Assembly: GCA_910584715.1 (NCBI GenBank)
Contig: CAJUAN010000003.1
Location: 1 to 64,000, forward strand
Direction of reading: 5' to 3'
DNA: 64,000 bases
From: an uncultured Oscillospiraceae bacterium
GTDB taxonomy: Bacteria > Bacillota > Clostridia > Oscillospirales > Ruminococcaceae
The notes under the pieces are model-generated. The model did not search any database. It was not told where the DNA came from and worked only from the letters and a program-made list of their open reading frames with translations. How positions within the stretch are numbered: the first letter of the stretch is position 1; each line of letters opens with the position of its first letter. Both the position numbers and the translations under genes were made by a program. Below, piece after piece: positions 7,578 through 15,284 of the stretch.

Positions 7578-8351
7578 ATGCTTGAACTTAATAACATCAC
7601 AAAAATTTTCAACGCGGGTACGGTGGACGAGACTACCCTTTTCGACAACTTTTCCTTTAAGCTTGACAAGGGTGAATTCGCGGCGGTCATTGGTTCCAAC
7701 GGCAGCGGCAAGACTACCCTGCTGAACCTTGCATGCGGCACTATTAAACCTGACGGCGGCACTATCCTTTTCAAAGGCGAGGACATCACAAAGCTCCCCG
7801 AACACAAGCGGGCAAAAACTATCGGGCGGGTTTTGCAGGATCCCCGTCTCGGCACCTGCGGAAACCTTACCATACTTGAAAATATGGCTCTTGCGGACAA
7901 CAAAAACAAGTCCTTTGGACTGGGCGCGGGGGTGAACAAAAAGCGGGTGGACTACTACAAAAGCTTGCTGGAGACCTGCGGTATGGGTCTGGAGAACAGA
8001 ATGAACGTCCCCGTGGGAAATCTGAGCGGCGGACAGCGTCAGGCGGCGGCTCTGATAATCGCCTCCATGACGGATATCGACCTGCTTGTCCTTGACGAGC
8101 ACACGGCGGCTCTCGACCCAAAGTCCTCGGAAACGCTTATGGAGATAACCGACAAGGTGGTCAAGGAGAAAAATCTCACCACCCTTATGGTGACCCATAA
8201 TCTGCGGTTTGCAATAGAGTACGGCACAAGACTTGTGATGATGCACGAGGGAAAGTGCGTACTTGATATAAAAGGTGAGGAAAAGAAAAACGCCGAGGTT
8301 GACGATCTGCTTAAAATCTTCAACGAAATTAGCATTGAAATGGGGAACTGA
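7578..8351 (+). CDS. ABC transporter ATP-binding protein, COG1101 type
   Basis: 257 residues with every ABC ATPase element: Walker A GSNGSGKT (39-46), Q-loop Q87, signature LSGGQRQ (149-155), Walker B LLVLDE (169-174), and a switch histidine in MVTHNL. It resembles the ATPase that pairs with COG4120 permeases such as the one at 915-1811. The start at 7578 has GAGGT 8 bases upstream; the longer frame from 7521 lacks an RBS. The stop lies one base before the next start, so it is co-transcribed with the dehydrogenase. Confidence 0.85.
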   Translation: MLELNNITKIFNAGTVDETTLFDNFSFKLDKGEFAAVIGSNGSGKTTLLNLACGTIKPDGGTILFKGEDITKLPEHKRAKTIGRVLQDPRLGTCGNLTILENMALADNKNKSFGLGAGVNKKRVDYYKSLLETCGMGLENRMNVPVGNLSGGQRQAAALIIASMTDIDLLVLDEHTAALDPKSSETLMEITDKVVKEKNLTTLMVTHNLRFAIEYGTRLVMMHEGKCVLDIKGEEKKNAEVDDLLKIFNEISIEMGN

Positions 8352-8352
8352 T

Positions 8353-9303
8353 ATGAAAATTGCAATTCTTGAAGCTGGAACTGTCTCGCGGGACGATATT
8401 TCCTTTGAGGAGCTGTACAGCTTGGGGGACGTTGCCGAGTACCATCTAACGCCTGTTGACAGGATAGTGGAAAACGTAGGTGACGCGGAGGCTGTCCTCT
8501 GCAACAAGACCCCATTTACCACGGACGTGCTTAAAGCCTGTCCAAACCTTAAATACATCGGACTATGCGCCACGGGCTACAATAACATAGACCTGAAGAC
8601 CTGCCGCGAGCTGGGGATAACCGTCTGCAACGTCCCCGCATACTCTACCGGAGCGGTGGCGCAGCAGGTGTTTTCGTTCATACTTGATTTTTACAGCAGG
8701 ACTTCCGAGTACGGCAAGTTTGTCCGCGAGGGCGGCTGGCTGAAGTCCGAGACATTTTCCGACTTTGTTTTCCCCACCCGCGAGCTTGAGGGGAAAACTA
8801 TCGGCGTGATAGGCTATGGCTCCATAGGCAGACGTGTGGCGGGTATCGCCCGCGCTTTCGGCATGAACGTTATCGTGAACACCCGTACCGCAAAGCAGGA
8901 CAGTTCGGTGCGGTTTGTCGGTATAAAAGAGCTTTTTTCGGAGTCTGACATTATTACCGCTCATTGCCCTCTTACGGAGGAAACGCGTGGGCTTATCGGC
9001 AGGGAGAACCTTGCTCTCTGCAAGCCCTCTTGCATAGTTATAAACACCAGCCGCGGCGATGTTGTTGACGAACAGACTCTTGCGGACGCGCTTAACGGCG
9101 GCAGGATCGCCGGGGCGGCTCTTGACGTGCTCCGCTCCGAGCCTATGTCGGAGGACTGTCCTCTTATCGGAGCCAAAAACTGTATTATCACTCCCCATGT
9201 GGCGTGGGTTGCTCTGGAGACCCGCGAAAAACTTGTAAAAACAGTCGCCGAAAATCTTCGGGCATATATTGGAGGAAGTCCGATAAATACAGTTACGGAT
9301 TAA
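8353..9303 (+). CDS. D-2-hydroxyacid dehydrogenase
   Basis: 316 residues of the NAD-dependent D-isomer 2-hydroxyacid dehydrogenase family. The dinucleotide loop GYGSIG is at 154-159, and the catalytic set is R234 (NTSRG), E263 and H282 (TPHVAW). The closest group is probably glycerate dehydrogenase/hydroxypyruvate reductase, but phosphoglycerate or lactate relatives cannot be excluded. It begins one base after the ABC ATPase stop, suggesting coupled translation; a functional link between the two is not obvious. Confidence 0.85.
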   Translation: MKIAILEAGTVSRDDISFEELYSLGDVAEYHLTPVDRIVENVGDAEAVLCNKTPFTTDVLKACPNLKYIGLCATGYNNIDLKTCRELGITVCNVPAYSTGAVAQQVFSFILDFYSRTSEYGKFVREGGWLKSETFSDFVFPTRELEGKTIGVIGYGSIGRRVAGIARAFGMNVIVNTRTAKQDSSVRFVGIKELFSESDIITAHCPLTEETRGLIGRENLALCKPSCIVINTSRGDVVDEQTLADALNGGRIAGAALDVLRSEPMSEDCPLIGAKNCIITPHVAWVALETREKLVKTVAENLRAYIGGSPINTVTD

Positions 9304-9351
9304 ACTTTTGAATTTCATTTTTTATTCACTTAAAAAGAAAGGACGTTTATC

Positions 9352-10140
9352 ATGTTTGATATCAATACTAAAAAAAGAATAGTGGTAAAGGTAGGCACCT
9401 CTACCCTTACCCATAAAACCGGCAGAATGAATATCCGCAGAATGGAAAAGCTTGTAAAGGTGCTGTCGGATATTCAGAACAGCGGCAAGGAGATCATACT
9501 TGTGTCGTCGGGAGCCGTGGGACTGGGTATGTCCAAGATGCACCTGCCCGAACGTCCCAAGGAAACCTCCATGAAGCAGGCGTGCGCCGCCGTTGGACAG
9601 TGCGAACTGATGTATATGTACGACAAGCTTTTCGGCGAATACAACCTCACCGTGGCGCAGATACTTCTGACAAGGAATGTTCTGGATACTCCGCGCAAAA
9701 ACAACGTTGAGAACACATTTGAACGGCTGATAGCCCACAATGTCATACCGGTAGTAAACGAAAACGACACGGTAGCTATAGACGAGCTGGAGCTTGAATT
9801 CGGCGAGAACGACAGTCTGGCGGCTCACGTTGGAATTTTCAGCCATGCGGATATGCTGATAATCATGTCCGATATAGACGGACTTTACGACAGCAATCCC
9901 AAAGATAATCCGAATGCAAAGCTTATTTCCGAGGTACACGAGATAAACGACGATATACGGGCTCTTGCGGGAGGAGCCGGTTCCGCTCTGGGTACGGGAG
10001 GAATGATAACCAAGATACACGCCGCGGAGCTTGCTATGAGTGCAGGCATAGACATGGCCATACTTAACGGACGAAATCCATATGTGCTGTATAAATTTTT
10101 TGACGGTGAGGGCGTGGGCACTGTCTTTACCAAAGGCTGA
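9352..10140 (+). CDS. proB: Glutamate 5-kinase, short form
   Basis: Catalyses ATP-dependent phosphorylation of glutamate, the first step of proline synthesis. The 262-residue protein is the amino-acid-kinase domain alone: KVGTST near the start, VSSGAVGLG for phosphate binding, the NENDTVA substrate segment and GTGGM.TK near the end. The C-terminal PUA domain of E. coli ProB (about 367 residues) is absent, as in some other bacteria. AAAGGACG precedes the ATG. No proA or proC is in the window. Confidence 0.92.
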   Translation: MFDINTKKRIVVKVGTSTLTHKTGRMNIRRMEKLVKVLSDIQNSGKEIILVSSGAVGLGMSKMHLPERPKETSMKQACAAVGQCELMYMYDKLFGEYNLTVAQILLTRNVLDTPRKNNVENTFERLIAHNVIPVVNENDTVAIDELELEFGENDSLAAHVGIFSHADMLIIMSDIDGLYDSNPKDNPNAKLISEVHEINDDIRALAGGAGSALGTGGMITKIHAAELAMSAGIDMAILNGRNPYVLYKFFDGEGVGTVFTKG

Positions 10141-10188
10141 TATTATATAGAACGCACGTAATTAATTTTCATTGCAGCTTACAAGTAA

Positions 10189-10320
10189 ATTCACGCGGGA
10201 AATTATTGGCGGCAGAAGCATGGCTTAGAACTTAAATTCTATTTGGAAATTATTAGAACCCTTACAGATTCGGTTCATGCTTACGGTAAAAAGTTAGACG
10301 AAATAACAAAAGTACTGTAA
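10189..10320 (+). pseudogene. Degraded gene end (about 43 codons)
   Basis: A start-less open frame runs from a stop at 10186 to TAA at 10318-10320 and encodes a helical stretch with YLEIIRTLTDSVHAYGKKL. It has no RBS and no ATG. It looks like the C-terminal remnant of a lost gene between the converging proB and tsaD. I do not recognise the family. Confidence 0.35.
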
Positions 10321-10356
10321 GCAAAAAGAAACCCCATTACCTTGATCCGGTAAGGG
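10321..10356 (-). terminator. Terminator of tsaD
   Basis: On the - strand, CCCTTACC (10349-10356) and GGTAATGGG (10333-10341) form a hairpin with a 7-base loop, followed by GTTTCTTTTT. It lies 40 bases past the tsaD stop, between converging genes. Confidence 0.6.
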
Positions 10357-10395
10357 AACAAGGCAAAGGGTAAGCCACACGATATACACCTGCTT

Positions 10396-11412
10396 CTAAC
10401 AGGAAATTTCATCCAGTGAAAGGGTAGCCACGGCGTTAAGGCTTTCGTCGGCACGCCTGCCCGCAAGGTAGTCGTAGTACGCCTGACAGCCTATCATTGC
10501 CGCGTTGTCGCCGCACAGGTCAAGCCGCGGCATATACAGCTTAAAACCGTTTTTTACGCACTCGTTGGTAAGCATTCCCCGAACGGAAGAATTTGCGGAC
10601 ACTCCCCCCGCCAGCGCAACGGTTTGGTAGCCGTACTCCTTGGCGGCAGCTGCGGTTTTCTGCGTGAGTATTTCCGCAACAGTCTGCTGAAAGGACGCGG
10701 CAAGGTCGTTTTTGTTGATCGTTTCTCCCTTTTGTTCGGCGTTATGGGCAATGTTTATCACCGCGGTTTTCAGTCCCGAAAAGGAAAAATCGTACTCGTT
10801 CCCCGCAACCTTCGGGTAAGGCAAGGGGTATGTTTTGGGATTACCGGACTGCGCCGCCTTGTCGATATGCACGCCCCCGGGGTAAGGAAATCCCAGCACA
10901 CGGGCGGCTTTATCGAAAGCCTCACCTGCCGCGTCGTCCCTCGTCCTGCCGATGACACGGTACTTAGTGTAGTCCAAAACCTCGATAATGTGGGAGTGTC
11001 CCCCGCTTGCAACGAGACAAAGATAGGGCGGCTTCAATGTACTGTCGGTGAGATAGTTCGCGGCGATATGCCCCGCGATATGGTGTACCGGAATAAGCGG
11101 CTTGCCCGTCGCCATAGCAAGTCCCTTGGCAAAATTCGTGCCGACGAGCAGCGCGCCGATAAGCCCCGGGGCGTAAGTCACGGCGAAAGCGTCAATATCC
11201 GCAAGGGTGCAATTTGCCTCGTCCAAAGCGCGTTTTACCACGTCCAAAATGTTTTCGCAGTGACGGCGCGAAGCAATTTCGGGGACGACTCCCCCGAATT
11301 TTTTGTGTTCCTCAATCTGAGAGGCGATGATATTGGAGCGAACGGCGAGACCGTCCTCAACAACCGCCGCCGCCGTCTCGTCGCATGAAGACTCTATTGC
11401 CAATATTTTCAT
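10396..11412 (-). CDS. tsaD: tRNA threonylcarbamoyladenosine transferase TsaD
   Basis: Transfers the threonylcarbamoyl group to A37 of ANN-decoding tRNAs, working with TsaB, TsaC and TsaE. The 338-residue protein has the ASKHA fold: LAIESSCDE at the start, the iron-binding HIAGH motif near residue 110, the VASGGHS loop and LAGGVSANS. The reading frame extends to 11433, but the ATG at 11412 with AAGGA upstream gives the standard MKILAIESSCD start. It follows a methyltransferase gene by 4 bases and shares an operon with the dusB-rimI fusion; tsaD and rimI are frequent neighbours. Confidence 0.95.
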   Translation of the reverse strand: MKILAIESSCDETAAAVVEDGLAVRSNIIASQIEEHKKFGGVVPEIASRRHCENILDVVKRALDEANCTLADIDAFAVTYAPGLIGALLVGTNFAKGLAMATGKPLIPVHHIAGHIAANYLTDSTLKPPYLCLVASGGHSHIIEVLDYTKYRVIGRTRDDAAGEAFDKAARVLGFPYPGGVHIDKAAQSGNPKTYPLPYPKVAGNEYDFSFSGLKTAVINIAHNAEQKGETINKNDLAASFQQTVAEILTQKTAAAAKEYGYQTVALAGGVSANSSVRGMLTNECVKNGFKLYMPRLDLCGDNAAMIGCQAYYDYLAGRRADESLNAVATLSLDEISC

Positions 11413-11416
11413 ATTA

Positions 11417-12064
11417 TCAGTCCTTTTTCGCAATTATTATTGTAGTATTTTCTATTTTGAACACCTTTTCCGCGCTTGAAAATCCTGCTGTCTTAAACAT
11501 TTTTATCTGATTTTCTATTGTGCAGGGCGTGTCATAATGGTAAAACTCGTCTTCGGAAATATCTTGCTCCTTTCGTATGCGCGCATTTTCGGAGTACCAC
11601 TTGTCCTCCTCCGCCTGCGTTTCAACCATATAGTCGCACTCGATGTACACGCCGCCGCTTTTCAGAGAATCGCGGATTTTCCGGTACAGACCTATTTTCT
11701 TTTCGTGGCTGAAATGATGCATAGTCTGAAAGGAAATTACCGTATCGAAACGTTCCCGACCTAAATCGGCGGTAAAATAATCGCCGCATATAAGGGTGAT
11801 ATTTTTTCCTTGGTACTTCTCCGAAAGCCTGTCCAGCATTGCTTTTGTAATGTCTATACCCGTGACGGAAATGGCGGGAAAGCGTTCAAAAATACCCTCT
11901 AATTCAAGTCCCGTGCCGCAGCCTAAGTCAAGGAGATTTTTCGTGCCAACCGGAACAAGCTCCGCCATTTTAGCGTAACATTCACGGCAGCCGACCACCT
12001 CATTCAGCATATGCTCGTCGTAGCCCTCGGCACGGACAGTAAAAAATTCGTCCATTTTTTCCAT
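11417..12064 (-). CDS. Class I SAM-dependent methyltransferase
   Basis: 215 residues. The SAM-binding motif I LLDLGCGTGLE is at about 44-54, with motif II GIDITKAML and motif IV DTVISFQTMHHF, as in the UbiE/COQ5-like Methyltransf_25 group. The target is unknown. It lies between the dusB-rimI fusion and tsaD, so a role in tRNA or ribosome modification is conceivable, but this rests on location only. AAAGGATCGATAC precedes the ATG. Confidence 0.8.
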   Translation of the reverse strand: MEKMDEFFTVRAEGYDEHMLNEVVGCRECYAKMAELVPVGTKNLLDLGCGTGLELEGIFERFPAISVTGIDITKAMLDRLSEKYQGKNITLICGDYFTADLGRERFDTVISFQTMHHFSHEKKIGLYRKIRDSLKSGGVYIECDYMVETQAEEDKWYSENARIRKEQDISEDEFYHYDTPCTIENQIKMFKTAGFSSAEKVFKIENTTIIIAKKD

Positions 12065-12086
12065 AGTATCGATCCTTTAAGGTTTT

Positions 12087-12110
12087 GTAGGACGGGGACT
12101 TGCTCCCGCC
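12087..12110. repeat. Single half of the GC-rich dispersed repeat
   Basis: This 24-base unit matches bases 13-36 of the window with three differences. It lies six bases past the dusB-rimI stop codon. Here it occurs as one arm only, without the mirror copy. Confidence 0.65.
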
Positions 12111-12115
12111 GGTTA

Positions 12116-13528
12116 TCATTTGTTTGAAAGATATTTAGTCATCAGTACAGCATTTTCCCGCGGGTCGCGGTAGAAATCCTTACGCAGTCCCACAGGCTCG
12201 AAACCGAATTTTTTGTACAGATTTATTGCGGGAAAATTGCTCTCCCGAACCTCCAAATTTATCCTTGCAAAGTTTTTTTCGGTACGGCGCAGAAGCTCAG
12301 CAAGCAGTCCCTTTGCCGTGCCCCGCTGCCGATATTCTTCTCGGACGGCAACGTCCTCGATATTTACCTCGTCCAGAACCATGGAAGCCGTCAAAAAGCC
12401 GCAGACAACACCCTCCGACGTTTCCGCCGCAAGTAGGACGGCTCCCTCGGTTTCAAAGGTGCTTTTAAAGGAATTCACGCCCCACGGCTCTGAAAAGCAC
12501 TCCCGGGAAATTTCCGCAAAGTATTCTAAATCGTTTTCGTTTGCAGTCCGTATAATTATCCGTGTTTTCAGAATGTCGTCCCGAATGGCAAAAACGTCCC
12601 TCAAAGATGAAAGCTCTCCGCACCGCCTGCGGTACTCCGCCGCATTTGGCATACCCTTTAAGTAGTAGGAGCATTGCCGCCGCGCCTCGCTGATGCCGAT
12701 ACGTTCGCCCTTATAGCGCACCGCCAGCTCCACCTGGCGGCACATCATTTCCAGACGCTCTTCAAGGGACGGTTCGGGCAGCATTTCCCCCGTTTCCAAA
12801 TAATGCCGTATCTGTCCGAAAAGCCAGGGTCTACCGTAGCTGCCCCTGCCTATCATAACGAGATCGCAGCCTGTTTCGCGGTATAGAGCCGCCGCCGTCT
12901 CGGGACTTGTCACGTCTCCGTTGCCTATAACCGGAATTTTTACTGCTTTTTTTACAGAGCGTATAATTTCCCAGTCGGCTTTGCCATGGTACATCTGATT
13001 TTTCGTACGCCCGTGGACGGTTATAGCCGCCGCTCCCGCCTGCTCCAGAGCCTTGGCGAACTCTACGGCGTTGACGTGCTCCTCGTCCCAACCCTTGCGG
13101 ATTTTGGCGGTTATGGGGACGGGTACCGCGTTTACAGCCGCCTTGACTATTTCCGCCGCAAGCTTGGTATTTTTCATCAAAGCGGAGCCTGCCCCGTTTC
13201 CCGCGACCTTGGGAACGGGGCAGCCCATATTGATGTCAATAATGTCGGGACGGTACTCCATAAGCCGCTTTGCCGCCTCAGCGATAAACTGAGGGTCGTC
13301 CCCGAAAAGCTGGAGAGCATAGGGCCGCTCGCTGTCAAGGACGGTGCAAAGCTCCTCGGTCTTGCGGTCGGAGTAGCAAAGTCCCTTTGCGGAGATCATC
13401 TCCGACACCATATAAGACGCGCCGTTTTCCTTGCACAGCGCGCGGTAGGCTCTGTCCGCCACCGACGCCATCGGCGCAAGAGCGGCGTTTTTTTCTATTT
13501 TTACTCCGCCTATTGAAATGTAATCCAT
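12116..13528 (-). CDS. tRNA-dihydrouridine synthase fused to RimI acetyltransferase
   Basis: A 470-residue uninterrupted protein with two enzymes. Residues 1 to about 320 are a DusB-type FMN flavoprotein that reduces uridine in tRNA: LAPMASVADRAYR, INMGCPVPK with catalytic C103, TVHGRT and VMIGRG. Residues about 324-470 are a GNAT domain of the RimI type (ribosomal protein S18 N-acetyltransferase): SEPWGVNSF, VREEYRQRGTAKGLL and LEVRESNFPAINLYKKFGF. Both domains keep their key motifs. GGAAGGTAA precedes the ATG. It lies upstream of tsaD, where rimI is often found separately, so the fusion looks like a merger of neighbours. Confidence 0.88.
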   Translation of the reverse strand: MDYISIGGVKIEKNAALAPMASVADRAYRALCKENGASYMVSEMISAKGLCYSDRKTEELCTVLDSERPYALQLFGDDPQFIAEAAKRLMEYRPDIIDINMGCPVPKVAGNGAGSALMKNTKLAAEIVKAAVNAVPVPITAKIRKGWDEEHVNAVEFAKALEQAGAAAITVHGRTKNQMYHGKADWEIIRSVKKAVKIPVIGNGDVTSPETAAALYRETGCDLVMIGRGSYGRPWLFGQIRHYLETGEMLPEPSLEERLEMMCRQVELAVRYKGERIGISEARRQCSYYLKGMPNAAEYRRRCGELSSLRDVFAIRDDILKTRIIIRTANENDLEYFAEISRECFSEPWGVNSFKSTFETEGAVLLAAETSEGVVCGFLTASMVLDEVNIEDVAVREEYRQRGTAKGLLAELLRRTEKNFARINLEVRESNFPAINLYKKFGFEPVGLRKDFYRDPRENAVLMTKYLSNK

Positions 13529-13564
13529 AGTTACCTTCCGTTTCCAAATAAAGCTGTAGATTTA

Positions 13565-14071
13565 TTAGTTCTCCCCGAACGCCTCCCAAGGAATATCCCC
13601 GCCGCCGAACGCGGTTACAGCGTCCTGACAGATACCCACATGGCACATAATATGCCGTATCTGGGCGCATATCACGCTTAAATAGGTGAAGTCCATATCG
13701 TCCAAAATCTTTTTGCAAAGCATTTCATCGTCCAGAGAGTCAAAAAATTTATCCTTTTTTACGTCGAATATTTTAAAGCAATCCATGACCTGTTCCTTTG
13801 TCATAAAGCCGTCGGTTTCGCCGCACCACTCGTCCTGATAAAGCTTTTCGCCTATGCCTTCGGGCAGGCTGAAGCTTGATACAAAGTCCGCCTCGTAGTC
13901 GAGCCGCAGCCAGAAATCGCTCCCGATAAGAGCGTGAACAACGTTGTTCCACACGGGCAGACCGTTGTTATAGGCTTTCCAAAGCTCATCTGGACAAATT
14001 TCAACCACGCTTTTCAGCATTTTATAGCTGTCGTCGTACTGTACTTTCAGCATTTTTACTATTTCGTTCAT
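13565..14071 (-). CDS. DinB-like protein
   Basis: 168 residues with the DinB/YfiT four-helix pattern and three candidate metal-binding histidines: H46 (in NNVVHALIG), H140 and H144 (in RHIMCHVG). The spacing matches the superfamily. AAAAGGAGG precedes the ATG. No activity can be assigned. It lies in a string of small genes between polA and dusB-rimI, all on the same strand with short gaps. Confidence 0.7.
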   Translation of the reverse strand: MNEIVKMLKVQYDDSYKMLKSVVEICPDELWKAYNNGLPVWNNVVHALIGSDFWLRLDYEADFVSSFSLPEGIGEKLYQDEWCGETDGFMTKEQVMDCFKIFDVKKDKFFDSLDDEMLCKKILDDMDFTYLSVICAQIRHIMCHVGICQDAVTAFGGGDIPWEAFGEN

Positions 14072-14113
14072 TTAATAGCCTCCTTTTAAATCTACAAACG
14101 ATTATGAATTTGA

Positions 14114-14758
14114 TCAATATTCTGAAACAAGATACCTTTCGGGATCCTTTTCCATATCAACATAGACGCGGACTTTTCCCCCGTGCGTAAACGGATAATC
14201 CCGTTTAGGATAATACCGGCTGAAAAATTCATAATTCCCAAAGCTGCACACCGCGCGGATCTTTCCGCCTCTTTCCTGTTCTCCCGAATAGTCCGCGTAA
14301 ACGCACTTGTCCTGCCTGATAAGCCGTGAAAAGTATGCGCGTGTGTAAAATTCGCCTGCTATGGGAAAAATTGCCGACAGCAAAAGCACACAGAAAACAG
14401 CGATAAGAACAGCAAGAGCAGTGCGTTCGTCCTTGTTCATATCGTCAAAATCGTGTTGATGATACGGCACCGTAAACGTGTCGCCCACCTCGGTTCCCTC
14501 CAGATACCATACCGCTGACGGCAGCGTTGTATCAAAACGCGTCAGACCAACATTATAGACCACGTCAATACACTGTATCTCCTCCGAGCCGGAAAACTTC
14601 AAAACGCGTTCCACACGGCCTTCTATGTACTCCCCTCTGTAACCGAAAGGGGTGTATCCCTTAAAAGTTTCAAAGATAAAAGCTGCGACCGCTGCCGCTA
14701 ATATCAGCATTACCGTACCCCGCAAAAGCCTTGCCCTATTCATTCTGTAGCTGTTCAT
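14114..14758 (-). CDS. Membrane protein, DUF3592-like
   Basis: 214 residues with two membrane segments, at about 11-29 and 117-137. Between them is a predicted external beta-rich domain (YIEGRVERVLKF, VGLTRFDTTLPS, VGDTFTVPYHQHD) of the type found in DUF3592 proteins, and the C-terminal tail has a similar beta-rich pattern (GGKVRVYVDMEKDPERY). The function is unknown. The gene begins 10 bases after the next membrane-protein gene, suggesting co-transcription. Confidence 0.6.
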   Translation of the reverse strand: MNSYRMNRARLLRGTVMLILAAAVAAFIFETFKGYTPFGYRGEYIEGRVERVLKFSGSEEIQCIDVVYNVGLTRFDTTLPSAVWYLEGTEVGDTFTVPYHQHDFDDMNKDERTALAVLIAVFCVLLLSAIFPIAGEFYTRAYFSRLIRQDKCVYADYSGEQERGGKIRAVCSFGNYEFFSRYYPKRDYPFTHGGKVRVYVDMEKDPERYLVSEY

Positions 14759-14768
14759 ATTTTATCAC

Positions 14769-15284
14769 CTATGTATTTATAAGAGTGTACGCCGTATCAA
14801 CAAGAATTACCGAAAGAGTTACCGCTGCTGTAATTTTCAGTTTCCTGCCTCCAAACCTGCCCGCAAAATATTCCGCAAGCGGGTGCAGGATTTTTATCAG
14901 CAGTACGCACAACACACCGAAAATAAGGCTGCTGCCCAAAGCGATACGCCCCTGAAAATTAAACGCCCAGTTATCGTAGTCCCAAAGCGGATCGTCTATA
15001 AACAGGTCAAGAACGTAAGAGGCGGCAAGCTCGGCGGCGGTGGTGAGACATGTCCCCACCAAAAAAATCAGGGGGACGCTTTTCAGCTTTCCCAAAATCA
15101 GCACCAATGCCACCGCGCAGAAGCCGTATATGGGACATATTGGCAGATGCAGCCAGCCCCGTTCGGCAAAACGTCCCCACACCGCCGACGTGAGTACCGT
15201 TTCATAAAGCCATCCGATAAAGCTGTACGCCGTAAATTCAAGTACCCACGCGGACAATTTTTCAATATTAACCTTTCGCGTCAT
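14769..15284 (-). CDS. CmpB-like membrane protein (PF06541)
   Basis: About 171 residues with five hydrophobic segments. Family-like motifs include YSFIGWLYE near the N-terminus, CPIYGF, WDYDNWAFNFQGRIALGSSL and a final membrane helix. The family is called 'putative ABC-transporter type IV', but no ATPase partner is present and the role is uncertain. The ATG at 15284 gives the usual family start and overlaps the polA end by 17 bases; the frame can be extended to 15341, deeper into polA. Confidence 0.7.
   Translation of the reverse strand: MTRKVNIEKLSAWVLEFTAYSFIGWLYETVLTSAVWGRFAERGWLHLPICPIYGFCAVALVLILGKLKSVPLIFLVGTCLTTAAELAASYVLDLFIDDPLWDYDNWAFNFQGRIALGSSLIFGVLCVLLIKILHPLAEYFAGRFGGRKLKITAAVTLSVILVDTAYTLINT

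Noticed and set aside
7311..8573. 420-codon - strand frame opposite the ABC ATPase and dehydrogenase
   Set aside because: It is the antisense shadow of genes with clear motifs, has no RBS and a composition unlike a real protein.
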